From JBCDHN01 sp965224535 (lineage in GTDB: Bacteria > Verrucomicrobiota > Verrucomicrobiia > Verrucomicrobiales > DEV007): a stretch of DNA of 64,000 bases. The position numbers and the translations under genes are program-made. Positions 44,665 through 54,291 of the stretch are shown piece after piece (position 1 is the stretch's first letter; each line of letters starts with the position of its first letter). The notes beneath the pieces are model-generated. The model saw nothing but the letters and a program-made list of their open reading frames with translations. It ran no database searches and was not told the DNA's origin. The stretch lies in contig CBDCZR010000027.1 in the NCBI GenBank assembly GCA_965224535.1, forward strand, positions 1 to 64,000, given 5' to 3'.

Positions 44665-44916
44665 GTCAGGTGAAGTTGCCTCATGCCGCCGAATTGGCAA
44701 AAGTTGCCGGCCATGGCGCTTCACTTTTTTCGAAACCGATCGCTTTCAGCTTCGCTCGTTCGTGATCGGGCCCATTTCGCTCCTCATCGCAATTTTTTGG
44801 CTCCCCAACTTCGTCACGCCACAAAGCAAAATCGTGGAGTTGAATGAGTTGAATTTTGTATTTTTCTCTGATGAGCTATCCTACGGTCTGCCTGCCCGCT
44901 CGAATCGTTTTTTCTC

Positions 44917-46356
44917 ATGAACGCACCCTTCCTCCATTCCCGCCGCAACTTCCTTGAAAACGCCGGCCTTGGCTGCGGCTCGCTGGCGCTAACCAGCCTG
45001 CTGCACCAGCAAGGCATCGTTTCCGCCGCCACCAAGCCGCAAAATCCGCTCGCCGGAGCCTCCCCGGAGTTTTCGCCCAAAGCCAAGGCCGTCATCTGGC
45101 TCTTTCAAACTGGAAGTCCGTCGCAAGTCGATACGTTCGACCACAAGCCCGAGCTGCAAAAGCGCAACGGCGAGAAACTGGAAGGCGCAGACCCAAAAAC
45201 CGGCTTTTTCACGACGACCGGCAAGTGCCTTGGGTCGCCGTTTGAATTCAAGCAGCATGGCCAATCGGGAACCCGGGTTTCAGAGGTTTTGCCGAACATG
45301 GCGCGCCACGTGGACGACATGGCGTTCATCTATTCGTGCTACTCGCAGTCGAACAACCACACGCCTGCGATGCTGGAGGCGAATTCCGGGATGATTCGCC
45401 AAGGGCATCCCAGCATGGGGAGTTGGCTAACCTACGGGCTGGGAAGCGACAACGGGAACCTGCCCGCCTACGTGGTGATGCACGGCACCAAACCGCGCGG
45501 CGGCGATCCAATTTGGTCGGCAGGCTTTTTGCCCTCGGTTTTTCAGGCTACCGCGTTGGATCCGCGCAAGCCGAAGCCGATCGACAACCTGGACCGGCAT
45601 GCGCACCTTACCGATGGCCAGCAGCGCTCGTTGCTCGATGCTCTGCGCCGCACCAATCAGCGTCACGCGGATGACCGGCCGTTCGATCGCGATTTGGCGG
45701 CGCGGCTGGAATCCTTCGAGTTGGCCTACCGCATGCAAACTGCCGCGCCGGAGGTTTTCGACGTTTCCAGCGAGCCTGAATCCGTGCAGAAGCTCTACGG
45801 CCTGGACCGCAAGGAATCGAAGGATTACGGCAAGCAGTGCCTCATCGCCCGCCGATTGGTGGAGAGCGGCGTTCGATTCGTCCAGGTTTTCGCCAGTTCC
45901 ACCAGCACGCCGGGCGGCGGTGTGGGTGATGTGCCATGGGACGGCCACAGCGACATCAAGGCCAACCACACCGCGTGTGCAGCGAGCATGGATCAGCCGG
46001 TGGGGGCTTTGTTAGACGATTTGAAGTCGCGCGGCCTGCTGGAATCGACGCTCGTGATTTGGGGCGGCGAATTTGGGCGGACTTCCGATTCCCAGGGAGG
46101 CAAGGGGCGCGATCACAACCCTCACGCTTACACCACCTGGTTGGCAGGCGGCGGGATCAAGGGCGGCACGCATTACGGCGCGTCGGATGAATTCGGCTAC
46201 AAGGCGGTGGAAAATCGGACGAGCATCCACGATATCCACGCCACAGTGTTGCATCTCTTCGGTCTGGATCACGAAAAACTGACCTACCGCTTCAACGGCC
46301 GCGATTTCCGCCTGACCGATGTGGCCGGGAAGGTGATTCGCGAGATTATCGCGTAA
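44917..46356 (+). CDS. DUF1501 family exported protein
   Basis: A 479-residue protein with a twin-Arg leader (LHSRRNFLENAGLGCGSLAL). It keeps the DUF1501 pattern: AVIWLFQTGSPSQVDTFDHK, NNHTPAMLEANSG, YGKQCLIARRLVESGVRFVQ, DGHSDIKANHTACA, GGEFGRTSDSQG and GRDHNPHAYT. The fold resembles alkaline phosphatase/sulfatase; the reaction is unknown. The family is normally adjacent to PSD1 cytochromes; here the closest is at 35541-39071, so the pair appears split. Confidence 0.92.
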   Translation: MNAPFLHSRRNFLENAGLGCGSLALTSLLHQQGIVSAATKPQNPLAGASPEFSPKAKAVIWLFQTGSPSQVDTFDHKPELQKRNGEKLEGADPKTGFFTTTGKCLGSPFEFKQHGQSGTRVSEVLPNMARHVDDMAFIYSCYSQSNNHTPAMLEANSGMIRQGHPSMGSWLTYGLGSDNGNLPAYVVMHGTKPRGGDPIWSAGFLPSVFQATALDPRKPKPIDNLDRHAHLTDGQQRSLLDALRRTNQRHADDRPFDRDLAARLESFELAYRMQTAAPEVFDVSSEPESVQKLYGLDRKESKDYGKQCLIARRLVESGVRFVQVFASSTSTPGGGVGDVPWDGHSDIKANHTACAASMDQPVGALLDDLKSRGLLESTLVIWGGEFGRTSDSQGGKGRDHNPHAYTTWLAGGGIKGGTHYGASDEFGYKAVENRTSIHDIHATVLHLFGLDHEKLTYRFNGRDFRLTDVAGKVIREIIA

Positions 46357-46381
46357 GCCAGGCTCACTCCCAAAGAATGGT

Positions 46382-47863
46382 ATGAACACAATGCTCAAAC
46401 TGGTTGCAACTATATACCTTGCTTTCGTAGCAACAGAGCTAGTCTCCGCGTCTCCGGAGAATACCACGGTCATTCACGCCGGCGCCGCCACCAGCAACAT
46501 TACCCCGCCGCTAGGCGCCTTGCGGGCCGGCAGCTTCGCGCCCTATCCAACAACGCACGTTCATGATGAGTTGTATGCCCGCTGCCTCGTGCTGAACGAT
46601 GGCGAAACCACGCTCGCTCTTGTCACTGTCGACCTCGTCGGATTTCATCGCAGTGTTAGTGTCGAAGCGCGGCGCCTAATTGAAGAGATGAGCGGCATTC
46701 CGCCGCAAAACGTCATGATCTCGGCTACGCACACCCATTCAGCGGGAACCGCGATGGGCACCACGCGGTATACCAACGAACAGCAGCTTGACGACTATCA
46801 ATCCTTCCTTGCCCGGCGGATCGCGGATGGTGTGCGGCGCGCGCAAAACCTGCTTCGGCCCGCGGAAGTCGCCTTTGGCAAGGCGGATGCCGGAGAGACG
46901 ATTCGCAGCCGCCGTTGGCATCTGGCGGAGGGCAAGGAACGCACGGATTACTTTGGCCGCATCAACCGGGTGTGGAAAACCGCGGCGCCCAATGAAAATT
47001 ACACGAAACCCGCCGGCCCGCTCGATCCCTTTGTCTACTTCATCGCTCTACGTGAACCTGACGGCGCGCCCATCGCGGTCTACTCGGCTTACTCGGCGCA
47101 TTATGCCGGCGACACCGGCGCCGGGCACATTTCTGCCGACTATTTTGGTTATTTTTGCGACAAGCTCAAAAGGCGGCTCAGTTCGCCGGAACAGGATCCG
47201 CCCTTCGTCGCGATGATGGCAAATTCCACGAGTGGTGACATCGGCTTGAATCTCGACGCGTTCAAACATCTGCCGGGGCCGAAGGGAAATTACGAGCGTT
47301 GCCGGTTTCTGGGGCACGAACTCGCGGCGAAGGTCGATACTGCGTTGGCTGAGGTGGAATGGCGAGCTGGCGCCGATCTCGAAGTGCGCTTTCGCGAGGT
47401 GGAACTGGCTTGGAGAACGGTCGAGCCGGAATTGCTCGAGTGGGCCAAAGACATCGAAGCCCGCGCTCCACGATTGAAAAGTGGCAACCGCCCAATCGCC
47501 GCCAATTGGGCGACTTCAAGAGAGTTCATTGCCCCATTGAGCTACGCCGGCCGCCTTCAAGCCCTCGCCATAGTGACTGAGCCGGCGAAGGTTCCTTTGC
47601 AAATTGTCAGGATCGGCGACATCTGCATTGGGACGACGCCGTGCGAAACCTACACCGAGATCGGGCTGGATTTTCAAAAGCGCAGTCCGTTTGAAAAGAC
47701 GTTCATGGTGGAGCTGAATCACGGTTACCTCGGCTACCTGCCCACGCCGCGGCACTTCGAGCATGGCGGGTATTCCACGTGGCCGGGGACGAACTATCTG
47801 GAGCCGCTGGCGTCGGAAAAAATGGTGGATCAGTTGGTGGAAATGGCGAAAGAACTCCAATGA
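46382..47863 (+). CDS. Neutral/alkaline ceramidase N-terminal-like hydrolase
   Basis: A 493-residue exported protein. Signal peptide about residues 1-24. Family motifs: HAGAATSNITPPLG at the mature N-terminus, VTVDLVGFHRSVSVEARRL and the zinc-binding ISATHTHSAGTAMG. The region around GDTGAGHISADYFGYF may give further metal ligands. Planctomycete and verrucomicrobial members lack proven ceramidase activity; amidase action on lipids or other amides is inferred. It starts 25 nt after the DUF1501 stop and is probably co-transcribed. Confidence 0.85.
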   Translation: MNTMLKLVATIYLAFVATELVSASPENTTVIHAGAATSNITPPLGALRAGSFAPYPTTHVHDELYARCLVLNDGETTLALVTVDLVGFHRSVSVEARRLIEEMSGIPPQNVMISATHTHSAGTAMGTTRYTNEQQLDDYQSFLARRIADGVRRAQNLLRPAEVAFGKADAGETIRSRRWHLAEGKERTDYFGRINRVWKTAAPNENYTKPAGPLDPFVYFIALREPDGAPIAVYSAYSAHYAGDTGAGHISADYFGYFCDKLKRRLSSPEQDPPFVAMMANSTSGDIGLNLDAFKHLPGPKGNYERCRFLGHELAAKVDTALAEVEWRAGADLEVRFREVELAWRTVEPELLEWAKDIEARAPRLKSGNRPIAANWATSREFIAPLSYAGRLQALAIVTEPAKVPLQIVRIGDICIGTTPCETYTEIGLDFQKRSPFEKTFMVELNHGYLGYLPTPRHFEHGGYSTWPGTNYLEPLASEKMVDQLVEMAKELQ

Positions 47864-47872
47864 TCCAATGAA

Positions 47873-48298
47873 TCAAGCGGCTTCCGCGGACTCGGAAACA
47901 TCGCTTTCGGCATCCATATCCGCCGAGTCCGGCAACAACACCGGCTGCATCGATTCAACCGTCTCCGTGCTTTCCACATCAATCGCAGCTTCCCAATCAC
48001 CCTTCTTCCCGGGCGTGCGGTAATCCACGATGACCCGTGCGTTGCGATAACCCTGCACGAACTCCGGAAAACTCACTTCCAACTGCTTCGTCAAGCGGTC
48101 CATCCGCTCCAAATGTTTATCGGCCTTGGCAAACAGGTCCGGCAACGAATCGGTCACCGTCTTGCCCTCGTTAATCTTGGCGCGCGGCTTGCCGATGGCG
48201 TTGGAAAACCCTTCGATCTTGTCGCCCAGCTCATCCAACTGAGCCTGATCAACCCCGTAATCGCCCAACACCTCCAGCTTCTCCGTCCCGATCGCCAA
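47873..48298 (-). CDS. Helical protein of unknown function, probably N-terminally truncated
   Basis: 141 residues from a TTG at 48298. The body is helical (LEVLGDYGVDQAQLDELGDK, LFAKADKHLERMDRLTKQLE) and ends in an acidic tail (SADMDAESDVSESAEAA). No ATG or GTG in the frame fits, and the first residues enter directly into a helix, so the 5' part may be lost at the border of the decayed region starting at 48300. Function unknown. Confidence 0.5.
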   Translation of the reverse strand: MAIGTEKLEVLGDYGVDQAQLDELGDKIEGFSNAIGKPRAKINEGKTVTDSLPDLFAKADKHLERMDRLTKQLEVSFPEFVQGYRNARVIVDYRTPGKKGDWEAAIDVESTETVESMQPVLLPDSADMDAESDVSESAEAA

Positions 48299-48359
48299 TA
48301 GGCTTTCACCAGGATCGGCCGTTGGTCGATTTGAGTCCAGATTGTGCTAATATTTTCTC

Positions 48360-48672
48360 ATGACACACCAAATCGCCCTACCAGGGGAGGTGGAACGCCA
48401 ACTGGCCGAGCAAGCCTCCGCTTTCGGCCGAAGCGTCGAGGTCGATGGCCTCATCCGCGAAGCAATCGTCACATTTCTGCGTTCCCGGAACGGCCCATGC
48501 TGCTGCCGAGCCTTCTGACAAGGCGCCAACAAAAACCCGGCGCCTGCCGGATGGCGTCATTGAATCGCCGGAAATCCTGCCCCCGTGCGAGCTGCCATAC
48601 ACCAATCCGCGTCCCATCCAAGTCGAAAAACGGGGCAAATTGCGGCCAGATCCAATCTTTCACGAGGAATGA
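48360..48672 (+). pseudogene. Antitoxin-like ribbon-helix-helix protein, frameshifted
   Basis: ATG 48360 encodes an RHH-type start (QIALPGEVERQLAEQASAFG, VDGLIREAIVTFL) but stops at 48518. One frame over, a C-terminal part reads SPEILPPCELPYTNPRPIQV and LRPDPIFHEE up to 48672, a tail type seen on small antitoxin-like proteins. One indel near 48475-48500 would rejoin them into about 104 residues. The last codons overlap the next gene (ATGA). Confidence 0.5.
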
Positions 48673-49180
48673 TCTACCACACACCCTCTTCAAGCGAGCC
48701 TCTAGGTCAAGGTGACATCATCAACAACTGCCCACTCGTTTTCTGGTCTACCGCAAGGGATAAGAGTGGAAAGGTATCCTGGAGCAGCACGACTTCCGAT
48801 AGCGAGTCGTCGTCTTGAGCCAAGCCTGCGATTTGGCAAACGCCAAAGCCACCAAAGTGCAGATCGCCGTTCTTCACGAGGCTGCCTGGCTGGTCGAGGA
48901 GGGCGTGTTGAAGCCTCAAACGATCAAGGATCAAGTGCGCCGTCACCGCGTTTTTGGGTGGTATTTTCTGCCTGCGGGCGAATCAGTTCCGGAATCGTTG
49001 GCTGATTTGAGAAATGCCTGCACTGTTCCGCGCGACCTCGTCGAAGCCCAGATCGAGAATGGTCATCGCAAAGCCGCCATCGCCAGTCCTTACCGGGAAC
49101 ATCTGGCTCAGCAATTTGCCTTGACGTATATGCGAATCGCCCTGCCGGAGCCCTATGAAACTGAAGACGAAGGCGAGTAA
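48669..49180 (+). pseudogene. 'LSQACD' protein of unknown function, frameshifted
   Basis: ATG 48669 gives IYHTPSSSEPLGQGDIINNC and stops at 48818. The other frame resumes as VVVLSQACDLANAKATKVQ, FGWYFLPAG, PREHLA-like SPYREHLAQQFALTYMRIAL and ends at 49180. One base near 48805 accounts for the break. The combination QGDI... LSQACD... YREHLAQ is a recognisable conserved protein without known function. Reconstructed length about 170 residues. Confidence 0.6.
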
Positions 49181-49196
49181 AGAGCGCGCCGCATGA

Positions 49197-49775
49197 TCAG
49201 CCAAGAAGCGGACAACTGCGTGCCAGTCGAGCGTAAAAGTTCGTCGTCGTAGCGGCACGATCCACAAGGCAGGGATTGACGCGCTCATTGAGCTGGTTTC
49301 AAAGCGGCTGGCCATCGACCTCGTCTTCAAGAACAAGGATGTCGTTCGCTATCTCGTAAAGCAAAGCGGAGGCAGCGTTCGCGAACTGATCCGTCTGCTG
49401 GATGAAGCTCAGCTCAAAGCACAAGTTGAAGGCAAATCCTTGGTCGATATTACCGCCGCAAAGGCCGCGGCCCGAAAACTCGCGATAGGCTACACCCGGC
49501 TCCTCACCCCGGGATCGGTTTACTATCCCATCCTCGTCGAAGTCCACCGCACCAAGACCGAGTTTGCTATACCCGAAGGCGAAACCACGTGGGAAAAGGT
49601 CAATGAGGCCCGCGATTTCTTTGCCGAACTCATTGGAAATGGCAGCGTCCTGGAATACAACGGGGAGGATTCCTGGTATGACGTCCATCCACTCGTGTGC
49701 GATATTGACCCATTCCAAAATGCCCTCCAAAGCGCAACTTCAGCCTCCGGCCAAGAATCCAAAGGCTTCGCCTGA
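49197..49775 (+). pseudogene. AAA-type ATPase, C-terminal part only
   Basis: An open frame without start after an in-frame TGA at 49194. It reads GTIHKAGIDALIELVSKRLA, VVRYLVKQSGGSVRELIRLL, LLTPGSVYYPILVEVHRTK and GNGSVLEYNGEDSWYDVHPL. The SGGSVREL segment resembles the sensor-2 helix of AAA/KAP-like ATPases. Walker motifs are absent. It overlaps the P-loop partner by 56 nt, as coupled genes do. Confidence 0.6.
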
Positions 49776-50550
49776 GCCGGATTCTTCCACGGTGCCGCCG
49801 GCCAAAGAGCGAAGTGAAGACTGGCTTGGCCTGGAGTTGTTTCTTCGGCAGGCCAATAACTTTCGTTTGGCTCTGGCGCTCTACAACGATCCAGCGGAAC
49901 GGGATACAGTGATTCGGGAAATTGCCGATGCATTGGAGGATGACGGAATTCAGGTTCTCGCGCTCAATCTATTCGAAGGTTCCCCTCGGGATAACTTGCT
50001 CGAACACGTGAAGGGGGCCGTTGAACAAGCAGATCCCAATCGTCGATTGGTGGTGATGGTGGTGAACCTGGAATCGCGCGTCGAATACGCGCCCGAGCTT
50101 TCGGTTTCCGGCGATCCCGGAGTGGAGTTCCTCGCCACCGCCAACTTGCAGCGCGATCTGTTTGCCAAAGTCTGCCCCGGTCCGCTGGTCATTTGGATGA
50201 CAGAATTGTTGGAACGCGCCTTTGTGAAGCAGGCGCCAGATCTTTGGCATTGGCGCAGTCATACGTTTGATTTCCGAACTCGGCCTCGCCCCTGGAAGAT
50301 CGAAGAATCCAGGCGAGAACATCCACTGGCGCGCATCGAGCAGTTGGAAGAAGAACTTGCCGCTTATCGAATCGAAAGGCGAAATCGCGGCACGATGAAA
50401 TGTAGACGCTCGACACTGGTGGGCGGGCGCGGCTGGAGTCCGGCGAAGCTGCGCTGGATCCGGCGCGAAATCCGGGAAGGTAGCGGCTACGAAACCTGGC
50501 CTGTGGTTCGGTTTGGCCGCGAATCAGAACTGCTCGCTGATCCAGCCTAG
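49720..50550 (+). CDS. Partner protein of the AAA ATPase, C-terminus replaced
   Basis: 276 residues from ATG 49720. The conserved part is about residues 20-190: KERSEDWLGLELFLRQANNF, LALALYNDPAERDTVIREIA, RRLVVMVVNLESRVEYAPEL and LVIWMTELLERAFVKQAPDL. The strands MVVNLE and LVIWMTE look like the core of a NACHT/ATPase-like fold, but no Walker A was found. After about residue 225 the sequence becomes Arg-rich and unlike the family. A TPR piece 1.5 kb downstream (52071-52544) looks like its missing C-terminus. A shorter relic of the same gene is at 54292-54525. Function unknown. Confidence 0.55.
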   Translation: MPSKAQLQPPAKNPKASPEPDSSTVPPAKERSEDWLGLELFLRQANNFRLALALYNDPAERDTVIREIADALEDDGIQVLALNLFEGSPRDNLLEHVKGAVEQADPNRRLVVMVVNLESRVEYAPELSVSGDPGVEFLATANLQRDLFAKVCPGPLVIWMTELLERAFVKQAPDLWHWRSHTFDFRTRPRPWKIEESRREHPLARIEQLEEELAAYRIERRNRGTMKCRRSTLVGGRGWSPAKLRWIRREIREGSGYETWPVVRFGRESELLADPA

Positions 50551-51078
50551 TGTCCTCTTACAGCTCGGACCTGCTGACACAAGCGTGTCAACTGGCTCGC
50601 AACGAACCCAGGCGCCCCAAGCAATCCAGTCTGCGCCGCTCGATCTCCGCTTCTTACTACAGCTTATTCCACTTCCATCACGGAAGCTTCCAAAATGATG
50701 GTGGGCGCCAGCCAAGAACGCAAAGACGTGCGCCTGTTGGCAGGGCGAGGCTTCGATCACGGTAAAATGAAAGCCGCCTGTCTGGAATTTGCCAAAGCGA
50801 CTCCGAAGAGCATTTTTCAACCAACTGGGGTAGCGCATGGGGTAGTGGGAAATCCCGATCTCCTCATCATCATCGAAAATTTTGTCGAGTCGCAGTCCGT
50901 GCGCCATTTGGCGGACTACGATTTGTCTCACCAATTCACCCGCCAAGACGCGTTGGTGGCGATTGGTTTGTCTGAAGAAGCAATCGAAGCCTGGAAACGG
51001 CTCAAGGTTTCCGATCAATCCTTGGCCATGCTGTTTGTGACGGTTATGAGCTATTGGCCCGTGCTGGGCGGGCGTTAG
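50550..51078 (+). pseudogene. HEPN-like domain protein, frameshifted
   Basis: GTG 50550 encodes SSDLLTQACQLARNEPRRPK and SLRRSISASYYSLFHF, the HEPN first-helix pattern. One frame over, it continues ASKMMVGASQERKDVRLLAG, FVESQSVRHLADYDLSHQFT and ends at 51078. A one-base change near 50675 breaks it. HEPN proteins are often RNases in defence and toxin systems. The R-x4-6-H pair (RHLADYD region) is only suggestive. Confidence 0.55.
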
Positions 51079-51178
51079 GCTTCCTGGCATAGAGTCGCGG
51101 AGGGCCGCGCACGATTCTAACCAGTTCCCAAATGCCCTCCGCCTTGATTGACCTTCGAAATCATGCGAAGTCTTATCC

Positions 51179-51637
51179 ATGCAACTTCTCGAGCAACCTC
51201 CCGCGGGATCGGGACAAGTCGATTGCCTGATCTTCGGAATCGTTCGTCCATCTTCAGAGGAGGATGAATCGAAACAGGAAGCCGGTTGGCAAACCGTAGT
51301 GGATCAATTCACCGCTTGGAAGCAAGACCCGGAGATCTTGGAGGACGATGGCATCGAACCGCCAGCCGCTGGCATTCTTCAAAACGCCCGGGATTTTGCA
51401 GCCGCTCTCCGCACTCGTGGAATTGAAGCACCAACCACCGTCATTCCCAATGGCGACGGCGGATTGGTTCTCCGCTGGAAAGATGGCGAGGTGCAATGGA
51501 CCGTGGAGTTTGAGGATGACGGGTTTGTCGAATCTTACCTCACCGTCGGCAACAAAGTCCGATGCCGCCACGGGCTTCAATCCGCCGCTTTATCCAATCA
51601 CGAACTGATTGATGAATCCTGGCGAGGAACCTATTGA
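51179..51637 (+). CDS. Conserved-looking protein of unknown function
   Basis: A 152-residue acidic soluble protein. A central alternation (AGILQNARDFAAALRTRG, VIPNGDGGLVLRWKDGEVQW) suggests an alpha/beta domain ending in beta strands (TVEFEDDGFVESYLTVG). Overlaps the next gene by 26 nt, so the two probably work together. No motif recognised. Confidence 0.6.
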   Translation: MQLLEQPPAGSGQVDCLIFGIVRPSSEEDESKQEAGWQTVVDQFTAWKQDPEILEDDGIEPPAAGILQNARDFAAALRTRGIEAPTTVIPNGDGGLVLRWKDGEVQWTVEFEDDGFVESYLTVGNKVRCRHGLQSAALSNHELIDESWRGTY

Positions 51638-52016
51638 AGATGACGAATGGCTCTATCGCAGGATTCCTGATTCCACCGGGTGGTATCGGCCCAATGAGAC
51701 TCCGCCCATCGAACCGGAAGCATTTCGGGCGAACAAGAATGACACCACCGGCATCTCTATTTGGCGGGCGAAATATACGACGATTGAAGAAGCTGGAGCC
51801 GGTCGGAAAGGCAAAACTTATTGGGTTGCTGTGTTTCAAGCCAAAGAGGTATTTGCGGGCGGAATGGATATCGAGCCCCGGCCCCTTGATGACGGCCTCG
51901 GTCATGCGGAAATCGTGAGCTTGAATTACGAAAACCGGAGATCGCGTCAGTCGATCGAATGGCGATTGGAGCTGGTTGAAGCGGTGGAACGGATTGAGGG
52001 GCCATTTGCTTCTTAG
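51612..52016 (+). CDS. Protein of unknown function coupled to the preceding gene
   Basis: 134 residues from ATG 51612. It begins with an acidic stretch and DDEWLYRRIPDSTGWYRP; later FRANKNDTTGISIWRAKYTT, YWVAVFQAKEVFAGGMDIEP and GHAEIVSLNYENR. The RANKNDTTG...RAKY pattern recalls a widespread small protein found next to toxin-like genes (from memory, not searched). Possible toxin or RNase-like role; unproven. Confidence 0.6.
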   Translation: MNPGEEPIEDDEWLYRRIPDSTGWYRPNETPPIEPEAFRANKNDTTGISIWRAKYTTIEEAGAGRKGKTYWVAVFQAKEVFAGGMDIEPRPLDDGLGHAEIVSLNYENRRSRQSIEWRLELVEAVERIEGPFAS

Positions 52017-52070
52017 TTGGAGTTGGTTCGGTGGTAAAGGAAAGCGGACCGAGGTCAATTACCAGCCTGG

Positions 52071-52544
52071 GTGATTTTCCCCGAGCGATCAGCTTCTACC
52101 CTCAAAATTGACCACGAAGCCAGCAATCAAAAAGCTGCTGCCGCCAATCTGGGAAACCTGGGCAATGCCTATGCTGCGATGGGAGACATTGGGCTGGCGA
52201 TTGCCAGCTTTGAGGGAACTCTCAAGCTACACCGGCAGGCGGGCGACCGATGGGGCGAGGCAAAGACTCTGGGAAATCTGGGCTGTGCCTATGCCTCTGC
52301 GGGGGACGTAAACCAAGCCGTTCACTACTTCGAGAAAGATCTGGAGATCGTGCGTGAAATTGGCGACCGGCGGGGAGAAGGCGTTGCCCTTTGGAACGCC
52401 GCGCGGGCTTACGATTTGCTGGGAGATCGGTCGCGTGCCGTATCGGCTACGGAAGCGGCGCTTGCGATCTTTGAGCTGATTGGCGACCAGCGAATTGGAG
52501 CGGTTCGTGCGAAGTTGCAGGAATGGCGGGATTTGAAAGGTTAG
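52071..52544 (+). pseudogene. Detached TPR C-terminus
   Basis: Three or more TPR units of the TPR_12 type: NLGNLGNAYAAMGDIGLAIA, KTLGNLGCAYASAGDVNQAV, ALWNAARAYDLLGDRSRAVS, then LQEWRDLKG. The frame enters the repeats at once and no proper N-terminal domain precedes. Most likely it is the cut-off C-terminus of the partner protein at 49720, separated by intervening genes. Confidence 0.6.
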
Positions 52545-52652
52545 TTCTTAGGAAAGAGAACGGCTCGGTCTGGCTTTGATTTCCAAGATAAATAAGTAAA
52601 GACATACAATCTACCGCTCCTAGTAGGCCCCGGTCCTCGGCAAAGCCCTTTT

Positions 52653-52710
52653 TGCCCTGTCCCTATTTTGACTGCCCTGTCCCTATTTTTGTCCCGATTT
52701 TGACTGCCCC
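52653..52710. repeat. Short tandem repeat, 20-nt unit
   Basis: TGCCCTGTCCCTATTTT occurs at 52653 and 52673, followed by a partial third copy (GTCCCGATTTTGACTGCCCC). It lies between the TPR remnant and the first REP. Confidence 0.6.
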
Positions 52711-52742
52711 ATCTTGAGCGCCCATCAGGATGATAAAAGCTC

Positions 52743-52765
52743 CCCGGCGGGTTCACCCCGCCGGG
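52743..52765. repeat. REP palindrome upstream of the transposase
   Basis: CCCGGCGGG and CCCGCCGGG pair over 9 bp with a TTCAC loop. Related copies lie downstream at 53842-53862 and 54153-54177. A second palindrome type, GCCAGC..TGGC, occurs at 52814-52828. Confidence 0.75.
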
Positions 52766-52863
52766 AGCAAGATTATCCGCTAAAAATGCCCCAATTCGAC
52801 CAAACTGCCCCTTGCCAGCTTGCCTGGCGAGAGCAGAAGATTAGCCGCTCACCACCGAATCAC

Positions 52864-53688
52864 ATGAAACCGACGCCCACACCTCTCTACTCCGGGGAAA
52901 ACCTGACACCAGCCTACCACTTGCGCTACACCTGGACAGGATGGCCGTCACGAAACGGCGAACCGTTCCAATCCCAACCGCCCGAAGGCATTTTCGACCC
53001 TCTGCGATCCTTGTGGGAATCAGACGGCCTCCGCTTCCTGGAGCACGATTGGAGCCCGGAAAGCATCCAACTTGCCTTCAGCGTGAAACCAACGGTTTCT
53101 CCCGTTCTATGTGCGGCCAGAGCCAAGGGACGCCTCCAACATCAACTTCGCCAACTGGGTCAGCCCAGAAAGTTCAGCCGGAAAGTCGCATTGAGGTCCG
53201 TCGGGCGGAACACGCGTGAAACCGTCGAGAACTACGTTCGCGATCAGGTTACCAAGGAAGGATTTGTAGAGGAGGGCTTTGCCGAACGCCTGAAATCGCT
53301 CCAACACGAGGATTCAACCGCGAAGTTGAGCGAACCCGCCACTACTGCCAGTGGGCGCTATTGGTATAACCTGCATCTTGTCTTGGTGACTGCTGAGCGA
53401 TATCGTGTAGCCGACGGCAGCACCTTGCAGAAGCTTTCCGATGGTTGTTTGAAGATCGCGAAGAAAAAGGGCTATGCGATCTCACAACTTTCAGTGATGC
53501 CGGATCATCTGCACATTGCATTGCGGGGAAACGTAGAGGAATCGCCGCATGGCATCGCATTGGCGTTTCAGAATAACTTGGCCTATTTGATTGGTCAGCA
53601 ACGCATCTGGATGGACGGATATTACGTTGGCACGTTCGGCGAATACGACATGAAGCCGATTCGGGCGCGAGCGGGCGGTGGAGAATGA
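52864..53688 (+). CDS. REP-associated tyrosine transposase (RAYT, Y1/HUH family)
   Basis: A 274-residue single-strand transposase relative of IS200 TnpA. The palm strands are YHLRYTWTGWPSRN (about 20-33) and NLHLVLVTAERYRV. The HUH motif is MPDHLHIALRGN (H-L-H). The catalytic Tyr is expected in GYYVGTFGEYDMK near the C-terminus. RAYTs bind and move or spread REP palindromes; matching palindromes flank the gene on both sides, and its last codons lie within the first downstream repeat unit. ATG 52864 is preferred because the upstream extension contains REP DNA. Confidence 0.82.
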   Translation: MKPTPTPLYSGENLTPAYHLRYTWTGWPSRNGEPFQSQPPEGIFDPLRSLWESDGLRFLEHDWSPESIQLAFSVKPTVSPVLCAARAKGRLQHQLRQLGQPRKFSRKVALRSVGRNTRETVENYVRDQVTKEGFVEEGFAERLKSLQHEDSTAKLSEPATTASGRYWYNLHLVLVTAERYRVADGSTLQKLSDGCLKIAKKKGYAISQLSVMPDHLHIALRGNVEESPHGIALAFQNNLAYLIGQQRIWMDGYYVGTFGEYDMKPIRARAGGGE

Positions 53689-53689
53689 G

Positions 53690-54215
53690 CTACTCAATCT
53701 TGGCTCCCCTGCCAGCAAGCTGGCAGGGGAGCAGTGGTTGTTTTGTGGAGTTCTAGCTGCTAATCTATTGCGTCCTGCGAGGTGAACTCGCTGGGGCGCA
53801 GAAGGCGAATTGGCGAATTGCAAATTTCCCGTTGAAATCCCCCGGCGGGTTCATCCCGTCGGAGATCGAGACTAACCGCTAGAATCCCGCTCCCCAAGAG
53901 AGCGTCCCCTGCCAGCTTGCTGGCAGGAACGAAAGATTGCGTGGCTCGCCTTCCCAGCGACAACCCCATCTGGCCAGTTTGGGGAGGGTGTGGAGAATGC
54001 GCTCCTCAATCTTGGCTCCCTGCCAGCAAGCTGGCAGGGGAGCGGTGGTTGTTTTGTGGGGAGTTCTAGCTGCTAATCTATTGCGTCCTGCGAGGTGAAC
54101 TCGCTGGGGCGCAGAAAGCGAATTGCCGAATTGCAAAATCCCCGTTGAAATCCTCCGGCGGGTTTATCCCACCGGAGATCGAGATCAACTGCTAGAATTT
54201 CGCTCCCCAAGAAAC
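53690..54215. repeat. Two tandem copies of a 311-nt REP unit
   Basis: Copy one starts about 53690, copy two about 54000; corresponding bases are 311 nt apart. Each unit contains CTGCCAGC-AA-GCTGGCAG (24-nt perfect palindrome 53706-53729; 54018-54039), the phrase AGCTGCTAATCTATTGCGTC and a CCGGCGGG...CCGG palindrome. A reversed-loop form CCTGCCAGC-TT-GCTGGCAGG is at 53908-53927. This is a BIME-like array next to its RAYT. Confidence 0.8.
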
Positions 54216-54291
54216 TATCCGCTCGGAATAACCTGCCGGGACACGTGACGGAGGCCCTTGAAAAACCAGATTCCAGCCGCCGGTTCGGGTC

